Positions 1 through 9,609 are shown, counted from the first letter of the stretch. The stretch is 64,000 bases of DNA from Acidithiobacillus sp. AMEEHan (GCF_030996345.1 NZ_CP118747.1:1920001-1984000); one strand, 5' to 3'. The notes: a model not told the origin generated them from the letters alone. Translations and numbers: made by a program.

Positions 1-291
1 TATCGGCGCACCAATCGTGGTGGAAAAGGGGTCATCGCCATCCAGAGCAATGCCCGCAATGGCAAGGTCGTGGGCGCCCTGGCAGTGCAGGACAGCGATG
101 AGCTGATGCTGGTTTCCGATGGCGGCACCCTGATCCGCATGGCAGTGCGCGAAATTCGCCGCACCGGTCGCAATGCCCAGGGCGTGCGTCTGATCAATCT
201 GGGTGAAGGTGAACATCTGGCGGGCCTGGCATTGATCGCCGATAGCGAAGACGACGAGGAGGGGCAGGGAGAACTGCCCGTAGACCTTTGA
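1..291 (+). CDS. gyrA: DNA gyrase subunit A, C-terminal end (5' partial)
   Basis: Only the last 96 codons are present; the reading frame is open from base 1. The protein belongs to the C-terminal beta-pinwheel of GyrA, which wraps DNA during supercoiling. Visible blade repeats include RGGKGVIAIQ, VSDGGTLIRM and GRNAQGVRLINL, followed by the acidic tail typical of GyrA (SEDDEEGQGE). The GyrA-box itself lies upstream of the window. ParC could look similar in a short piece, but the acidic tail and the gyrA-serC order favour GyrA. The stop codon shares one base with the serC start (TGATG), so serC is probably translationally coupled to gyrA. Confidence 0.9.
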   Translation, partial: YRRTNRGGKGVIAIQSNARNGKVVGALAVQDSDELMLVSDGGTLIRMAVREIRRTGRNAQGVRLINLGEGEHLAGLALIADSEDDEEGQGELPVDL

Positions 292-1376
292 TGCACCAAG
301 AGATCTACAATTTCAGCGCCGGCCCGGCGGTATTGCCCAAGCCGGTTCTGGCGCAGGTCCAAGAAGAACTTCCGGACTGGCACGGTAGCGGGATGTCGGT
401 GATGGAGATGAGTCATCGCGGCCCAGAGTATATGGGCATCATTGCCCAGGCTGAGGCCGATCTGCGCGCACTGCTCGCCATTCCTGAAAATTATCGTGTC
501 CTGTTTTTGCAGGGTGGAGCCAGTCAGCAGTTTGCCATGGTGCCAATGAATCTGCTCGCGGGTGGTCGTGCCGCCTATGTCGAGACCGGCATCTGGTCGC
601 GCAAGGCGAGCAGCGAGGCCAAGCGCTTCGGCGAGATCGATGTCATCGCCAGCAACGCGGGGGTAGCGGGCCATGCCGTACCGCGGCAGGAGAGCTGGCA
701 ACTACGTCCAGAGCATCGCTACTGCCACATTGCCGATAACGAGACGGTCGATGGCATAGAATTTGATTTTGTCCCTGAGCTGGGCGAGGTGCCGCTGGTC
801 AGCGATGCCTCTTCCAATATCCTGTCCAAGCCCCTGGATGTTAGTCGTTTTGCTCTGATTTACGCTGGTGCGCAGAAGAATGTCGGACCGGCGGGTCTGA
901 CCCTGGTTATCATCCGCGACGATCTCCTTGGACAGGCGGGAGCAGACGTGCCGACCATGCTCAATTACGCCGTGCATGCGGAACACGATTCGATGTACAA
1001 CACCCCGCCCACCTTCGCCATCTACGTTGCGGGTCTGGTGTTTCGCTGGCTCCTGCAGCAGGGTGGCCTGCCGGCCATGGCCGAAATCAATGCCCGCAAG
1101 GCGGCGGCATTGTATGCTGCCATCGATGGTTCTGGTGGTTTCTACCGCAATGACGTCGCAGTCGCCAATCGCTCGCGGATGAATGTTCCCTTCTTTCTTC
1201 ATGACCCGGCCCTCGATGCCGTCTTCTTGCGGGAAGCGGGGGAGAGGGGTCTGCTGCAGCTCAAGGGGCATCGACTACTCGGCGGGATGCGCGCCTCGAT
1301 CTATAACGCCATGCCCGAGGCCGGGGTATGGGCTCTGGTCGACTTCCTCCACGATTTTGCCCGCCGCCATGGCTAA
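291..1376 (+). CDS. serC: Phosphoserine aminotransferase
   Basis: Converts 3-phosphohydroxypyruvate and glutamate to phosphoserine in serine synthesis, and acts in pyridoxal phosphate synthesis in many proteobacteria. The 361-residue length is normal. The N-terminus IYNFSAGPAVLP and the PLP-lysine segment YAGAQKNVGPAGL are SerC hallmarks, as are the GGASQQFAM phosphate-site loop and the ending GGMRASIYNA. ATG at 291 was chosen because it overlaps the gyrA stop (TGATG); a TTG one codon earlier is possible but unlikely. The end overlaps pheA by eight bases. It is the first gene of the aromatic amino acid supra-operon. Confidence 0.96.
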   Translation: MHQEIYNFSAGPAVLPKPVLAQVQEELPDWHGSGMSVMEMSHRGPEYMGIIAQAEADLRALLAIPENYRVLFLQGGASQQFAMVPMNLLAGGRAAYVETGIWSRKASSEAKRFGEIDVIASNAGVAGHAVPRQESWQLRPEHRYCHIADNETVDGIEFDFVPELGEVPLVSDASSNILSKPLDVSRFALIYAGAQKNVGPAGLTLVIIRDDLLGQAGADVPTMLNYAVHAEHDSMYNTPPTFAIYVAGLVFRWLLQQGGLPAMAEINARKAAALYAAIDGSGGFYRNDVAVANRSRMNVPFFLHDPALDAVFLREAGERGLLQLKGHRLLGGMRASIYNAMPEAGVWALVDFLHDFARRHG

Positions 1377-2454
1377 AACGGGGGAGGCAGAACTCCTGCA
1401 GTTGCGCCGGGAGATCGACCGCATCGATGCCGAGATCCTGCGCTTACTTGGCGAACGTGGGCGCCTGACGCAGGAAGTCGGCGCGTGCAAACAGGCAGCG
1501 GGAAGCACACAGTTTTATCATCCCGACCGTGAGGCCGAAATTCTGCGTCGGGTGGTGGAGCAGAATCCCGGTCCCTACAGCGCCGAGCAAATCGGCACTA
1601 TCTTTCGCGAAATCATCTCCGCGGGCCTGGCTCTGGAGCAGCCGCTGCAGGTGGCCTACCTCGGCCCCGTAGGAACGTTTTCGCAACTTGCCGCCGAAAA
1701 ACAGTTTGGCCATGCGGCGGCTTTCGTGCCGGTCGGTAACATCGCCGAGATCTTTCGCCTGACCGACAGTGGTGCCGCCCAATTCGGGGTGGTACCTGTC
1801 GAGAACAGCACCGAGGGAGCGGTCAATCAGACCCTCGACCTCATGCTCGATTATCCCTTGCAGATCTGCGGTGAGGTGGAATTGCGCATCGTCCACAATC
1901 TTGTCGCTGCCATTCCCCGAGAAGCTATCCGCCGCGTACATGTGCATTACCAGACCCGGGCGCAATGTCGCCAGTGGTTGGCGCAGAACCTCCCGGGTGT
2001 TGAACTCTGCGATGCGCCGAGTAACGCCGAGGCCGCCCAGCGCGCCGCCAGCGATCCTGAGGGGGCCGCCGTCTCCACTCGAGCGGCGGCACAGCATGCC
2101 GGCTTGCAGATCCTTGCCGAAGGGATCGAAGACAATCCCGAAAACAGCACCCGCTTTTGGGTCATCGGCAAGATTCCCACCCGCAGTACCGGTGCCGACA
2201 AGACCAGCATCGTAGTGGGTGGTGCCCACCGTGCCGGCAGCCTCTATACCCTTCTGGCGCCTTTTGCGGCGGCCGAAATCAGCCTCACCCGCATCGAGTC
2301 CCGGCCCTCGCGCAGTGCGCGCTGGCAGTATGTGTTTTACCTCGATTTCCTTGGCCATCAACAGGATGCCAGGGTGCAGGAGGTCCTCGCCAGCCTACAG
2401 GAGACGGCGGCCTTCCTGCGCATTTTGGGCAGCTATCCACGGGCGGTGTACTGA
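1369..2454 (+). CDS. pheA: Bifunctional chorismate mutase / prephenate dehydratase (P-protein)
   Basis: Converts chorismate to prephenate and then to phenylpyruvate for phenylalanine synthesis. The 361 residues divide into an AroQ-type chorismate mutase helix bundle (about 1-95, with LRREIDRIDAEIL and YHPDREAEILRR), a prephenate dehydratase domain (about 100-280, beginning VAYLGPVGTFSQLAA and with the catalytic-threonine segment NSTRFWVIG), and a C-terminal ACT domain (about 285-360). The ACT domain keeps the ESRP motif (RIESRPSR), so phenylalanine feedback inhibition is expected. ATG at 1369 lies inside the serC end. The stop overlaps the hisC start as ATGA. Confidence 0.96.
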   Translation: MAKTGEAELLQLRREIDRIDAEILRLLGERGRLTQEVGACKQAAGSTQFYHPDREAEILRRVVEQNPGPYSAEQIGTIFREIISAGLALEQPLQVAYLGPVGTFSQLAAEKQFGHAAAFVPVGNIAEIFRLTDSGAAQFGVVPVENSTEGAVNQTLDLMLDYPLQICGEVELRIVHNLVAAIPREAIRRVHVHYQTRAQCRQWLAQNLPGVELCDAPSNAEAAQRAASDPEGAAVSTRAAAQHAGLQILAEGIEDNPENSTRFWVIGKIPTRSTGADKTSIVVGGAHRAGSLYTLLAPFAAAEISLTRIESRPSRSARWQYVFYLDFLGHQQDARVQEVLASLQETAAFLRILGSYPRAVY

Positions 2455-3545
2455 TGACTTCGCAATGGCAAACGATGCCCTGGATTCAGGGCCTGCAACC
2501 CTATCAGCCGGGCAAACCTTTGGCGGAACTGAAACGCGAGCTGGGGATTGATGACGCCATCAAGCTCGCCTCCAACGAAAATCCCCTTGGTACCAGCGCC
2601 AAGGTGCAGGCAGCCATTACTGCGGCACTTCCTGAACTTGGGCGTTATCCCGAAGGGTCAGCACCCGAATTGCGCCGTGCCCTAGGCCAGCGCCTGCAGG
2701 TGGCGCCGGAGCAGATCCTCCTCGGCAATGGTTCCGACGAGATCTTCACCATGCTCTGCCGCTGCTTTGCCGGTCCTGGGGTCGAGGTGCTCGTCTCCCA
2801 GTATGCCTTCTCTGCCTATGCCATTGCGGCGCGCTCCGTGGGAGCAGAACTGATCCAGGTTCCGGCGCGGGACTACGGTCACGATCTCGACGCCATGGCA
2901 GCGCGCGTGGGGCCTGCCACGCGTCTGGTCTTCCTGGCCAATCCCAATAATCCCACCGGCACTTATTTTCCTGCCGCTGCCCTCGACGCCTTCCTGGCGC
3001 GGATTCCGGAGCAGGTGTTGGTGGTCCTCGATGAGGCCTATGCCGAGTTGATGACTGCCCTCGATTATCCCAACGGGATCGAGCGCTTGGGCGAGCATCC
3101 CAATCTGCTGGTCACCCGTACCTTCAGCAAGGCCTACGGCCTGGCGGGTCTGCGCTGTGGTTACGCCATTGGTGCGGCCCCGCTGATCAGCCTCCTCGAG
3201 CGTGTACGCCTGCCTTTCAACAGCAACAGCCTGGCGCAGGTGGCGGCCCTCGCCGCCCTCGACGACGAGGAACATCTGGCCGCCTCTTTGGCCAACAATC
3301 GCGCCGGCCTCACTCTTCTCGAGCAAGGCTTGCACGGACTCGGATTGACAACGCTGCCGGCTGCAGGCAACTTTGTCACCTTTTTCACTCCCCGCCCGGC
3401 GCAAGAGCTCTACCAGGCCTTGCTGCAACGGGGAGTCATCGTGCGGCCGCTGGGGCCTTACGGCATGTCTTCCCACTTGCGGGTGAGCGTCGGCATGCCG
3501 GAGGAAAACCAGCGTTTTATACAAACTTTGGGCGAGGTACTCTGA
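2454..3545 (+). CDS. hisC: Histidinol-phosphate aminotransferase
   Basis: A PLP-dependent class I/II aminotransferase of 363 residues that makes histidinol phosphate. Within an aromatic operon it may also transaminate phenylpyruvate and hydroxyphenylpyruvate, as HisC paralogues do elsewhere; that second role is inferred from the neighbours. Seen: SNENPLGTS near the N-terminus, FLANPNNPTGT, VVLDEAYAEL, and the PLP-lysine motif TFSKAYGLAGLRCGY. ATG at 2454 overlaps the pheA stop (ATGA), so translation is probably coupled. The next gene follows after three bases. Confidence 0.93.
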   Translation: MTSQWQTMPWIQGLQPYQPGKPLAELKRELGIDDAIKLASNENPLGTSAKVQAAITAALPELGRYPEGSAPELRRALGQRLQVAPEQILLGNGSDEIFTMLCRCFAGPGVEVLVSQYAFSAYAIAARSVGAELIQVPARDYGHDLDAMAARVGPATRLVFLANPNNPTGTYFPAAALDAFLARIPEQVLVVLDEAYAELMTALDYPNGIERLGEHPNLLVTRTFSKAYGLAGLRCGYAIGAAPLISLLERVRLPFNSNSLAQVAALAALDDEEHLAASLANNRAGLTLLEQGLHGLGLTTLPAAGNFVTFFTPRPAQELYQALLQRGVIVRPLGPYGMSSHLRVSVGMPEENQRFIQTLGEVL

Positions 3546-3548
3546 ATC

Positions 3549-4565
3549 ATGATCGTCATCGTCAAGCCCCAGGCAACTGAGGAACAACGGGAACAGTTGT
3601 TGCGGCGCATCCGCGAATTGGGTTTGCAGCCCATGGTGAGCAATGGTTCGGAGCGCACCGTGGTCGGCCTCATCGGCGATGAACGACTGATTGCCGAGGG
3701 AATGCTCGAGTCCTTGCCCGCTGTGGAACAGGTCATGCCCATACTTAAACCCTACAAGCTCGTCAGCCGCGAATTCAAGGCCTCCGACAGCATTGTCGAA
3801 GTGCGCGGTATTCCCTTTGGTGGTTCGCAAATCCAGGTGATCGCCGGGCCTTGCTCGGTGGAGACGCCGGAGCAGATGCGTCAGGCCGCAGCGGCGGTAC
3901 AGGCCGCCGGTTGTCGCTTGATGCGCGGTGGCGCCTTCAAGCCGCGCACCAGTCCCTACACCTTTCAGGGGGTGGGGGACGAAGGCCTCGACTACTTCCG
4001 TGATGCCGCTGACGCCTACGATTTGCCCATCGTTACCGAGCTCATGGATGTGCGCAAGATCGATCTGTTCCTCGAAAAGCGCGTCGATGTCATCCAGATT
4101 GGCACCCGCAACATGCAGAATTTTGATCTGCTGAAAGAAGTCGGGCGCCTGCAGGTGCCGGTCATCCTCAAGCGTGGCATGGCGGCCACGGTCAAGGAGT
4201 GGCTGATGGCAGCGGAGTACATCGCCGCCCATGGTAACCATCGCATCATCTTTGCCGAGCGCGGCATCCGCAGCTTCGAGACCAGTTACCGCAACATTCT
4301 CGACGTGACGGCCATCCCTTTCCTCAAAAAGGAAACCCATCTGCCGGTCATCGTCGATCCCAGTCATGCCGGCGGCAAGGCCTGGTTGGTGCCTGCCCTG
4401 GCCAAGGCGGCCATTGCTGCCGGGGCCGATGGTCTGCTCATCGAATCCCATCCTTGTCCCGAAGAGGCTTGGTGCGATGCCGATCAGGCCCTGAGCCCCG
4501 AACAGTTGGCGACGTTGATGGCGGATTTGCGCAAACTCGCCGAGGCCATCGGTCGCAGCCTCTGA
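3549..4565 (+). CDS. aroF: 3-deoxy-7-phosphoheptulonate synthase, AroF/class I-beta type
   Basis: First enzyme of the shikimate pathway (phosphoenolpyruvate plus erythrose 4-phosphate to DAHP). The 338-residue protein has an N-terminal ferredoxin-like regulatory region (about 1-70, starting MIVIVKPQATEEQ) followed by a KDO8P-synthase-like barrel. Diagnostic segments are VIAGPCSVETPEQM, GAFKPRTSPYTFQG, IQIGTRNMQN, and VIVDPSHAGGK for metal and substrate binding. The N-terminal domain is the usual place for feedback control in this subclass. It sits three bases after hisC and one base before tyrA. Confidence 0.95.
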   Translation: MIVIVKPQATEEQREQLLRRIRELGLQPMVSNGSERTVVGLIGDERLIAEGMLESLPAVEQVMPILKPYKLVSREFKASDSIVEVRGIPFGGSQIQVIAGPCSVETPEQMRQAAAAVQAAGCRLMRGGAFKPRTSPYTFQGVGDEGLDYFRDAADAYDLPIVTELMDVRKIDLFLEKRVDVIQIGTRNMQNFDLLKEVGRLQVPVILKRGMAATVKEWLMAAEYIAAHGNHRIIFAERGIRSFETSYRNILDVTAIPFLKKETHLPVIVDPSHAGGKAWLVPALAKAAIAAGADGLLIESHPCPEEAWCDADQALSPEQLATLMADLRKLAEAIGRSL

Positions 4566-4566
4566 A

Positions 4567-5445
4567 ATGACGGCTTTCCCCTTCCAGCGCATCGCCATCG
4601 TCGGCTTGGGGCTGATGGGGGGAAGCTTGGCCCTGGCGCTGCGGGCGCTTGGATATACCGGGGTCTTGCAGGGTGCAGGCGGTTCGGCAGCGGACCTCGA
4701 ACTCGCCCAGGCCGCGCAAGGCCCCTATGGCGCGGTTTTCGACGCGCTTTGCGAAAGTCCCGCGCAGCTCCCCCTCGGCACGGTCGATCTCCTGATTCTG
4801 GCGGTGCCACCAGCGGCTTTGCCAGCGTATTTCGCCCTTGCGGCCGAGAAATTGCCATCCACTGCCACCGTCACGGACCTGGCGAGTGTCAAAGCGAATC
4901 TTGTTGCTCAAGGAGAGGCGCTGCTCGGGGCCCGTTATCTGTCTTCGCATCCCCTCATCGGCGCCGAGCAGCATGGTTTTGCCGCGGCGCACGCGGAGCT
5001 CTACCGCGATTACCGCTGCGTTCTCTGCCAGGGTTCCGTGACCGATCTAGAAGTTGATGAGCGTCTGACGCAGTTCTGGACAGCCCTCGGCGCCGAAGTC
5101 TTGCACCTGGATGTCGCGACCCATGACAGCGCTCTGGCAGCCACCAGCCATCTGCCACATCTTCTCGCCTTTGCCTATCTCGATCTTCTCGGTGACGAAC
5201 CCGATCTGGCGCTTTTGGCGGGCGGTGGCTTGCGGGACTTCAGTCGTATCGCCGCTAGTGATCCCCATCTGTGGACGGATATCCTCTGGCAGAATCGCGC
5301 CGCGGTACGAGCTCGACTTCTGCGTCTGCAAGAACGCCTAGCGCAGCTCGACGAAGCCTTGGCAGGGGAAGATCCCGCCCCGGTGCTCACCAGCCTGAGT
5401 CGCGGAAAAGAGGCCCGCTCCCGTTTTCGCTTTCCTTCGTCATGA
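4567..5445 (+). CDS. tyrA: Prephenate dehydrogenase
   Basis: NAD(P)-dependent oxidative decarboxylation of prephenate (or arogenate) on the tyrosine branch. The protein is 292 residues, the usual length for stand-alone TyrA without an ACT domain. The dinucleotide-binding motif GLGLMGGSLA lies at the N-terminus. The catalytic-histidine region SSHPLIGAEQHGF and the helix segment ATSHLPHLLAFA are clear. Whether prephenate or arogenate is preferred cannot be read from the sequence. The gene starts one base after the aroF stop, and its own stop overlaps the aroA start. Confidence 0.93.
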   Translation: MTAFPFQRIAIVGLGLMGGSLALALRALGYTGVLQGAGGSAADLELAQAAQGPYGAVFDALCESPAQLPLGTVDLLILAVPPAALPAYFALAAEKLPSTATVTDLASVKANLVAQGEALLGARYLSSHPLIGAEQHGFAAAHAELYRDYRCVLCQGSVTDLEVDERLTQFWTALGAEVLHLDVATHDSALAATSHLPHLLAFAYLDLLGDEPDLALLAGGGLRDFSRIAASDPHLWTDILWQNRAAVRARLLRLQERLAQLDEALAGEDPAPVLTSLSRGKEARSRFRFPSS

Positions 5446-6752
5446 GGCAGACCATGCAGTATCTCGTCCAGCCCGGTGGTGCCCTGCGTGGCCGCCTGCG
5501 TGTCCCGGGGGATAAATCCATTTCCCATCGTGCCGTCATTCTCGGCGCCCTGGCCGAAGGGGTCACGGAAGTCCGCGGCTTGCTCGAGGGCGCCGATGTC
5601 CTCGCCACCATTGCTGCTTTTCGCGCCATGGGGGTAGAGATCGAGGGCCCGCGCGAGGGCTGGCTACGCATCCACGGGGTTGGCTTGCGCGGTCTGCAGG
5701 CGCCGCAGGCTCCCCTCGATTGCGGCAATTCCGGAACCGCCATGCGCCTGCTTGCCGGAGTCCTCGCCGGGCAGCCTTTTGCCAGCTCCCTGACGGGGGA
5801 TGAAAGCCTGCAGCGTCGTCCCATGGGGCGGGTGATTGATCCATTACAGGCCATGGGGGCACGGATCACGTCCAAGGAGGGCAGGGCGCCGCTGCAGATC
5901 GAGGGCGCCACTCTGCACGGCATCGATTACGTTCTGCCCATGGCCAGTGCCCAGGTAAAATCCGCCATACTTCTCGCCGGACTCTATGCCGAGGGTCGCA
6001 CCTGCGTACAGGAACCGGCGCCGACCCGGGATCACAGCGAACGTATGCTACGCGGCTTTGGCTATACACTGGAGCAGGAACCCCTACGTGCGTGTCTGCA
6101 AGGTGGGGGCGCACTGCAGGGGCAGGCCATCGACGTGCCGGCAGACATCTCCTCCGCGACCTTTTTTCTGCTCGGCGCTACCATTGCCCCGGATTCTGAT
6201 CTCTTGCTCGAGAATGTCGGTATCAACCCCACGCGTACCGGAGTGATCGAGATCCTTACGCGGATGGGTGCGCGCATCGATCTCACCCAGTTGCGCGAAG
6301 TAGGCGGCGAGCCGGTGGCAGACATCCGGGTGCGCTCGGCCAAGCTGCAGGGCATCGATATTCCGCCGCGTCTGGTGCCCTTGGCCATCGACGAATTCCC
6401 GGCGATTTTCGTGGCTGCTGCCTGTGCCGAAGGCCAGACGCGGGTGCGGGAAGCCGCAGAGCTGCGCGTGAAGGAAAGCGATCGCATCGCAGTGATGGCA
6501 GCGGGGCTGCGTAGTCTGGGAATCAAGGTGGAGGAGAGCGCCGATGGCGCGCTGATCCACGGTGGCAGTCTTACTGGCGGAACCGTCGACAGCCATGGTG
6601 ATCATCGCATTGCCATGTCCTTTGCCATGGCCGCCCTGCGTTCACAGGAACCGATCCAGATTCTGGACTGCGAGAATGTCGCTACCTCCTTCCCCACGTT
6701 TCCCGAGCTTGCCCGGCAGGCCGGTTTGGATCTGGCGCAGGTGAACCCATGA
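5442..6752 (+). CDS. aroA: 3-phosphoshikimate 1-carboxyvinyltransferase (EPSP synthase)
   Basis: Transfers enolpyruvate from PEP to shikimate 3-phosphate. The 436-residue protein shows the substrate-binding motifs VPGDKSISHRA, LDCGNSGTAMRLL, SAQVKSAILLAG and LRVKESDRIAVMA, all expected of the family. ATG 5442 overlaps the tyrA stop as ATGA and was preferred; ATG 5454 (four codons later) is an alternative start giving 432 residues. The end overlaps cmk by four bases (ATGA). Confidence 0.96.
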   Translation: MRQTMQYLVQPGGALRGRLRVPGDKSISHRAVILGALAEGVTEVRGLLEGADVLATIAAFRAMGVEIEGPREGWLRIHGVGLRGLQAPQAPLDCGNSGTAMRLLAGVLAGQPFASSLTGDESLQRRPMGRVIDPLQAMGARITSKEGRAPLQIEGATLHGIDYVLPMASAQVKSAILLAGLYAEGRTCVQEPAPTRDHSERMLRGFGYTLEQEPLRACLQGGGALQGQAIDVPADISSATFFLLGATIAPDSDLLLENVGINPTRTGVIEILTRMGARIDLTQLREVGGEPVADIRVRSAKLQGIDIPPRLVPLAIDEFPAIFVAAACAEGQTRVREAAELRVKESDRIAVMAAGLRSLGIKVEESADGALIHGGSLTGGTVDSHGDHRIAMSFAMAALRSQEPIQILDCENVATSFPTFPELARQAGLDLAQVNP

Positions 6753-7450
6753 GCGACGTTCCGGTCATTACCATCGATGGCCCCGGGGGCGTCGGCAAGG
6801 GTACCCTCAGCCGACTGCTCGCGGCGCGCCTCGGTTGGCATCTGCTCGACAGTGGCATGATCTATCGCGCCATGGGCTTGGCGGCGGCGCGAGCCGGCCT
6901 GCTGCAAGCGCAGCCTCTGGATGAAGCGGCACTGATTGCTCTGGCGCGGGATTTGCCGCTGCATTTTGCGGAGCAGGACGGTGAGACCCATGCCTTCCTG
7001 GATAGCGAGGATGTCACTCAGGAAATACGTAGTGCCGAGGCGGGACAGCGCGCCTCGCAACTGGCCGTGATTCCGGAACTGCGTCGTGCGCTGCTGCAGC
7101 GGCAGCGGGATTTTCGCCGCCCGCCCGGACTGGTAGCTGATGGCCGCGATATGGGGACGGTGGTGTTTGCTGATGCGCCCCTCAAGGTATTTATCACTGC
7201 AAGTGTCGAAGAGCGTTCCAAGAGGAGGCTAAAACAGTTGCTAGAACAGGGCGCTAGTGCTACTCTCGCGCAGGTTGAAATGGAGATCGCCGAGCGCGAT
7301 CGACGTGATCGCGAGCGCAGTGTAGCGCCTCTGGTGCCCGCACCGGAGGCGCGTATTCTGGACAACAGCGGTCAGACCATTGAACAGACTTACCGGGTCC
7401 TCGAAGGGTGGGCGCGTGACACCCTCGGGGAGTTTTTTTGTTGCCAATGA
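6749..7450 (+). CDS. cmk: Cytidylate kinase
   Basis: Phosphorylates CMP/dCMP. The protein has 233 residues. The P-loop is GPGGVGKGT, with valine where many homologues have serine. The segments WHLLDSGMIYRAM and VADGRDMGTVVF, and the arginine-rich lid ERDRRDRERSVAPL, are typical of Cmk. The aroA-cmk-rpsA order is conserved widely in proteobacteria. The start overlaps aroA (ATGA). A 60-base gap separates it from rpsA. Confidence 0.95.
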   Translation: MSDVPVITIDGPGGVGKGTLSRLLAARLGWHLLDSGMIYRAMGLAAARAGLLQAQPLDEAALIALARDLPLHFAEQDGETHAFLDSEDVTQEIRSAEAGQRASQLAVIPELRRALLQRQRDFRRPPGLVADGRDMGTVVFADAPLKVFITASVEERSKRRLKQLLEQGASATLAQVEMEIAERDRRDRERSVAPLVPAPEARILDNSGQTIEQTYRVLEGWARDTLGEFFCCQ

Positions 7451-7510
7451 TGGCAGTTACAGAATGTATCGGGGCAGAGCAGCGCTCCATCACGAGGTTT
7501 AGCGAATTTT

Positions 7511-9223
7511 ATGACCACCCTACACAGTGAAGTGCAGTCCGAACCGAGTTTTGCCGAACTCTTTGCCGAAAGTGAAAGCTCTCAGGGCCTCAAGCCTGGA
7601 GACCTGCTCGTCGGTACCGTGACCCGGGTCGATAACGACATCGTCATGGTTGATGTCGGCCTCAAATCCGAAGGTCCCATCCCTGCCGAACAGTTCCGCA
7701 ACACCGAGGGTGTCTTGGAAGTCCAGGTTGGTGACCAGGTAGAGGTTTGTCTGGAGTCCGTCGAAGATGGCATGGGCGAAACCCGCTTGTCGCGCGAAAA
7801 AGCGCGTCGTGCCAAGACCTGGGAAGAGCTCGAGACGGCCTTCGCCGACAATGCTGTGGTCAAGGGCTTCCTCACCGGCAAGGTGAAGGGCGGCTTCACG
7901 GTCAGTATCGACGGTGTGCGCGCCTTCCTGCCCGGCTCTTTGGTGGATGTGCGCCCGGTGCGGGACGTTGCCTATCTGGAAGGCAAAGAGCTGGAGATGA
8001 AGATCATCAAGCTCGACCGCAAGCGCAACAACGTCGTCGTTTCGCGGCGTGCGGTGGTCGAGCAGGAGCAGAGTGCCGAGCGTGGCCAGCTGCTGGAAAG
8101 CATCCAGGAGGGCGCGATTCTGCAGGGTGTGGTCAAGAACCTCACCGACTACGGTGCATTCATCGATTTGGGCGGCATTGATGGCCTGCTGCACATCACC
8201 GACATGGGCTGGCGTCGGGTGAAGCATCCCAGTGAAGTGGTCAATGCTGGTGACGAAGTCAAGGTGGTCGTCCTCAAGTTTGATCGGGAACGGGGCCGTA
8301 TTTCCCTCGGCATGAAGCAGTTGGGTGCCGATCCCTGGCAGGACATTGCCCGTCGTTACCCCGAGCACACCCGTATCTTTGGTAAGGTCACCAACATCAC
8401 CGACTATGGCGCGTTTGTCGAAATCGAGGATGGAGTCGAAGGCCTCGTGCATGTCTCCGAGATCGATTGGACCAACAAGAATGTCAATCCTGCCAAGGCC
8501 TTGCACCTGGGTCAGGAAGTGGAAGTAATGGTTCTTGACATCGATGAAGAGCGTCGCCGTATCTCTCTTGGTATCAAGCAATGCCTGCCAAATCCCTGGG
8601 AAGAATTCTCCGACAACTTCCAGAAGGGCGACCGGGTATCCGGGCAGATCAAGAGCATTACCGATTTTGGCGTGTTCATCGGTCTGGACGGTGGCATCGA
8701 CGGTCTCATCCATCTCTCCGACCTTTCCTGGGATCGCCCTGGAGAAGAGGCTGTTCGCGACTTCAAGAAAGGCGATTCGGTGGATGCCGTCGTGCTCAGC
8801 ATCGATCCCGAGCGGGAGCGCATCAGTCTGGGTATCAAGCAGCTCGAAAACGATCCGTTCCTTCAGTTTGTGGCAGCAAATGACAAGGGCGAGTTGCTCG
8901 ACGGTGAAGTCATCAGCGTCGACGGTAAAGGTGCCCTGGTTCGTCTGGCCGAAGGGGTCGAAGGATTCCTGCCCACGCGCGAGATCGCCAAAGGTACGCA
9001 GCTGCAGGAGGGTAGCCCGGTGCGCGTCGCGATTGCCGTGGTCGATCGGAAAAACCGCAGCTTGACCCTGGGCAGCAAGGCGCGCGAAGCGGTGCACAGC
9101 CAGTCGTCGGAAGATCAGGCAGCCCTGGTGCAGCAGTATGCGCGCAGCGCCGCAACCGGCACTACGAGCCTTGGCGACCTGATCAAGGAGCAGCTCAAGC
9201 GTAAGCAGGAAGAAGAGGGCTGA
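7511..9223 (+). CDS. rpsA: 30S ribosomal protein S1
   Basis: A 570-residue RNA-binding protein that brings mRNA to the 30S subunit. Six tandem S1 (OB-fold) repeats are visible. The recurring blocks are [38 protein letters not shown] and [19 protein letters not shown], each ending near a ERxRISLGxKQ segment. Repeats 1-2, which bind the ribosome, are more divergent, and the last is degenerate. No strong Shine-Dalgarno sits close to the ATG (GAGG lies about 14 bases upstream), which recalls the weak, autoregulated rpsA sites known in other proteobacteria. A terminator follows at 9239. Confidence 0.97.
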   Translation: MTTLHSEVQSEPSFAELFAESESSQGLKPGDLLVGTVTRVDNDIVMVDVGLKSEGPIPAEQFRNTEGVLEVQVGDQVEVCLESVEDGMGETRLSREKARRAKTWEELETAFADNAVVKGFLTGKVKGGFTVSIDGVRAFLPGSLVDVRPVRDVAYLEGKELEMKIIKLDRKRNNVVVSRRAVVEQEQSAERGQLLESIQEGAILQGVVKNLTDYGAFIDLGGIDGLLHITDMGWRRVKHPSEVVNAGDEVKVVVLKFDRERGRISLGMKQLGADPWQDIARRYPEHTRIFGKVTNITDYGAFVEIEDGVEGLVHVSEIDWTNKNVNPAKALHLGQEVEVMVLDIDEERRRISLGIKQCLPNPWEEFSDNFQKGDRVSGQIKSITDFGVFIGLDGGIDGLIHLSDLSWDRPGEEAVRDFKKGDSVDAVVLSIDPERERISLGIKQLENDPFLQFVAANDKGELLDGEVISVDGKGALVRLAEGVEGFLPTREIAKGTQLQEGSPVRVAIAVVDRKNRSLTLGSKAREAVHSQSSEDQAALVQQYARSAATGTTSLGDLIKEQLKRKQEEEG

Positions 9224-9238
9224 GTTCGCCTTTTGTTG

Positions 9239-9276
9239 GGCCATCGATGAGTTGCGTCCGATGGCCTGCTTCTTTT
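9239..9276 (+). terminator. Rho-independent terminator after rpsA
   Basis: An eight-base stem GGCCATCG/CGATGGCC (9239-9246 and 9259-9266) is followed by TGCTTCTTTT. It sits 16 bases after the rpsA stop and ends about 20 bases before ihfB, so ihfB probably depends on its own promoter or on read-through. Confidence 0.8.
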
Positions 9277-9298
9277 CTGTGGACTGGGAGGATTGCCA

Positions 9299-9595
9299 AT
9301 GACAAAGTCGGAATTGATCAAATATATCAGTGCGAAACACCCACTGTTACCGCCACGGGACATTGAAAATGCCACCCGCCATATTCTCGAATATTTGAGT
9401 GACGCGTTACAACAGGATGAACGGATCGAGATCCGTGGCTTCGGGAGCTTTTCCCTGCATATTCGTCCGGAAAAGGTGGGGCGCAATCCGCGTACTGGCG
9501 AATCGGTGCGAGTGCCGGAAAAACGGGTACCGCATTTCAAGGCCGGCAAGGAGTTGCGGGAGCAGGTCGACTACGCCCCTGCGTCCGTAAGTTAG
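9299..9595 (+). CDS. ihfB: Integration host factor subunit beta
   Basis: A DNA-bending protein of 98 residues that pairs with IhfA. It has the HU/IHF fold, with the beta-arm region RNPRTGESVRVPEK and the end VPHFKAGKELRE; the N-terminal MTKSELIKYI helix is typical of IhfB. ATG 9299 is preceded by GGGAGG (9286-9291) at good spacing; a TTG two codons earlier is less likely. The position directly after rpsA is conserved in gammaproteobacteria. lapB follows after 14 bases. Confidence 0.92.
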   Translation: MTKSELIKYISAKHPLLPPRDIENATRHILEYLSDALQQDERIEIRGFGSFSLHIRPEKVGRNPRTGESVRVPEKRVPHFKAGKELREQVDYAPASVS

Positions 9596-9609
9596 TTGCA
9601 GCCTCCGCC

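Noticed and set aside
2682-4598. A long minus-strand open frame opposite hisC and aroF
   Set aside because: It spans two well-identified plus-strand genes and their boundary and shows no recognisable domain.
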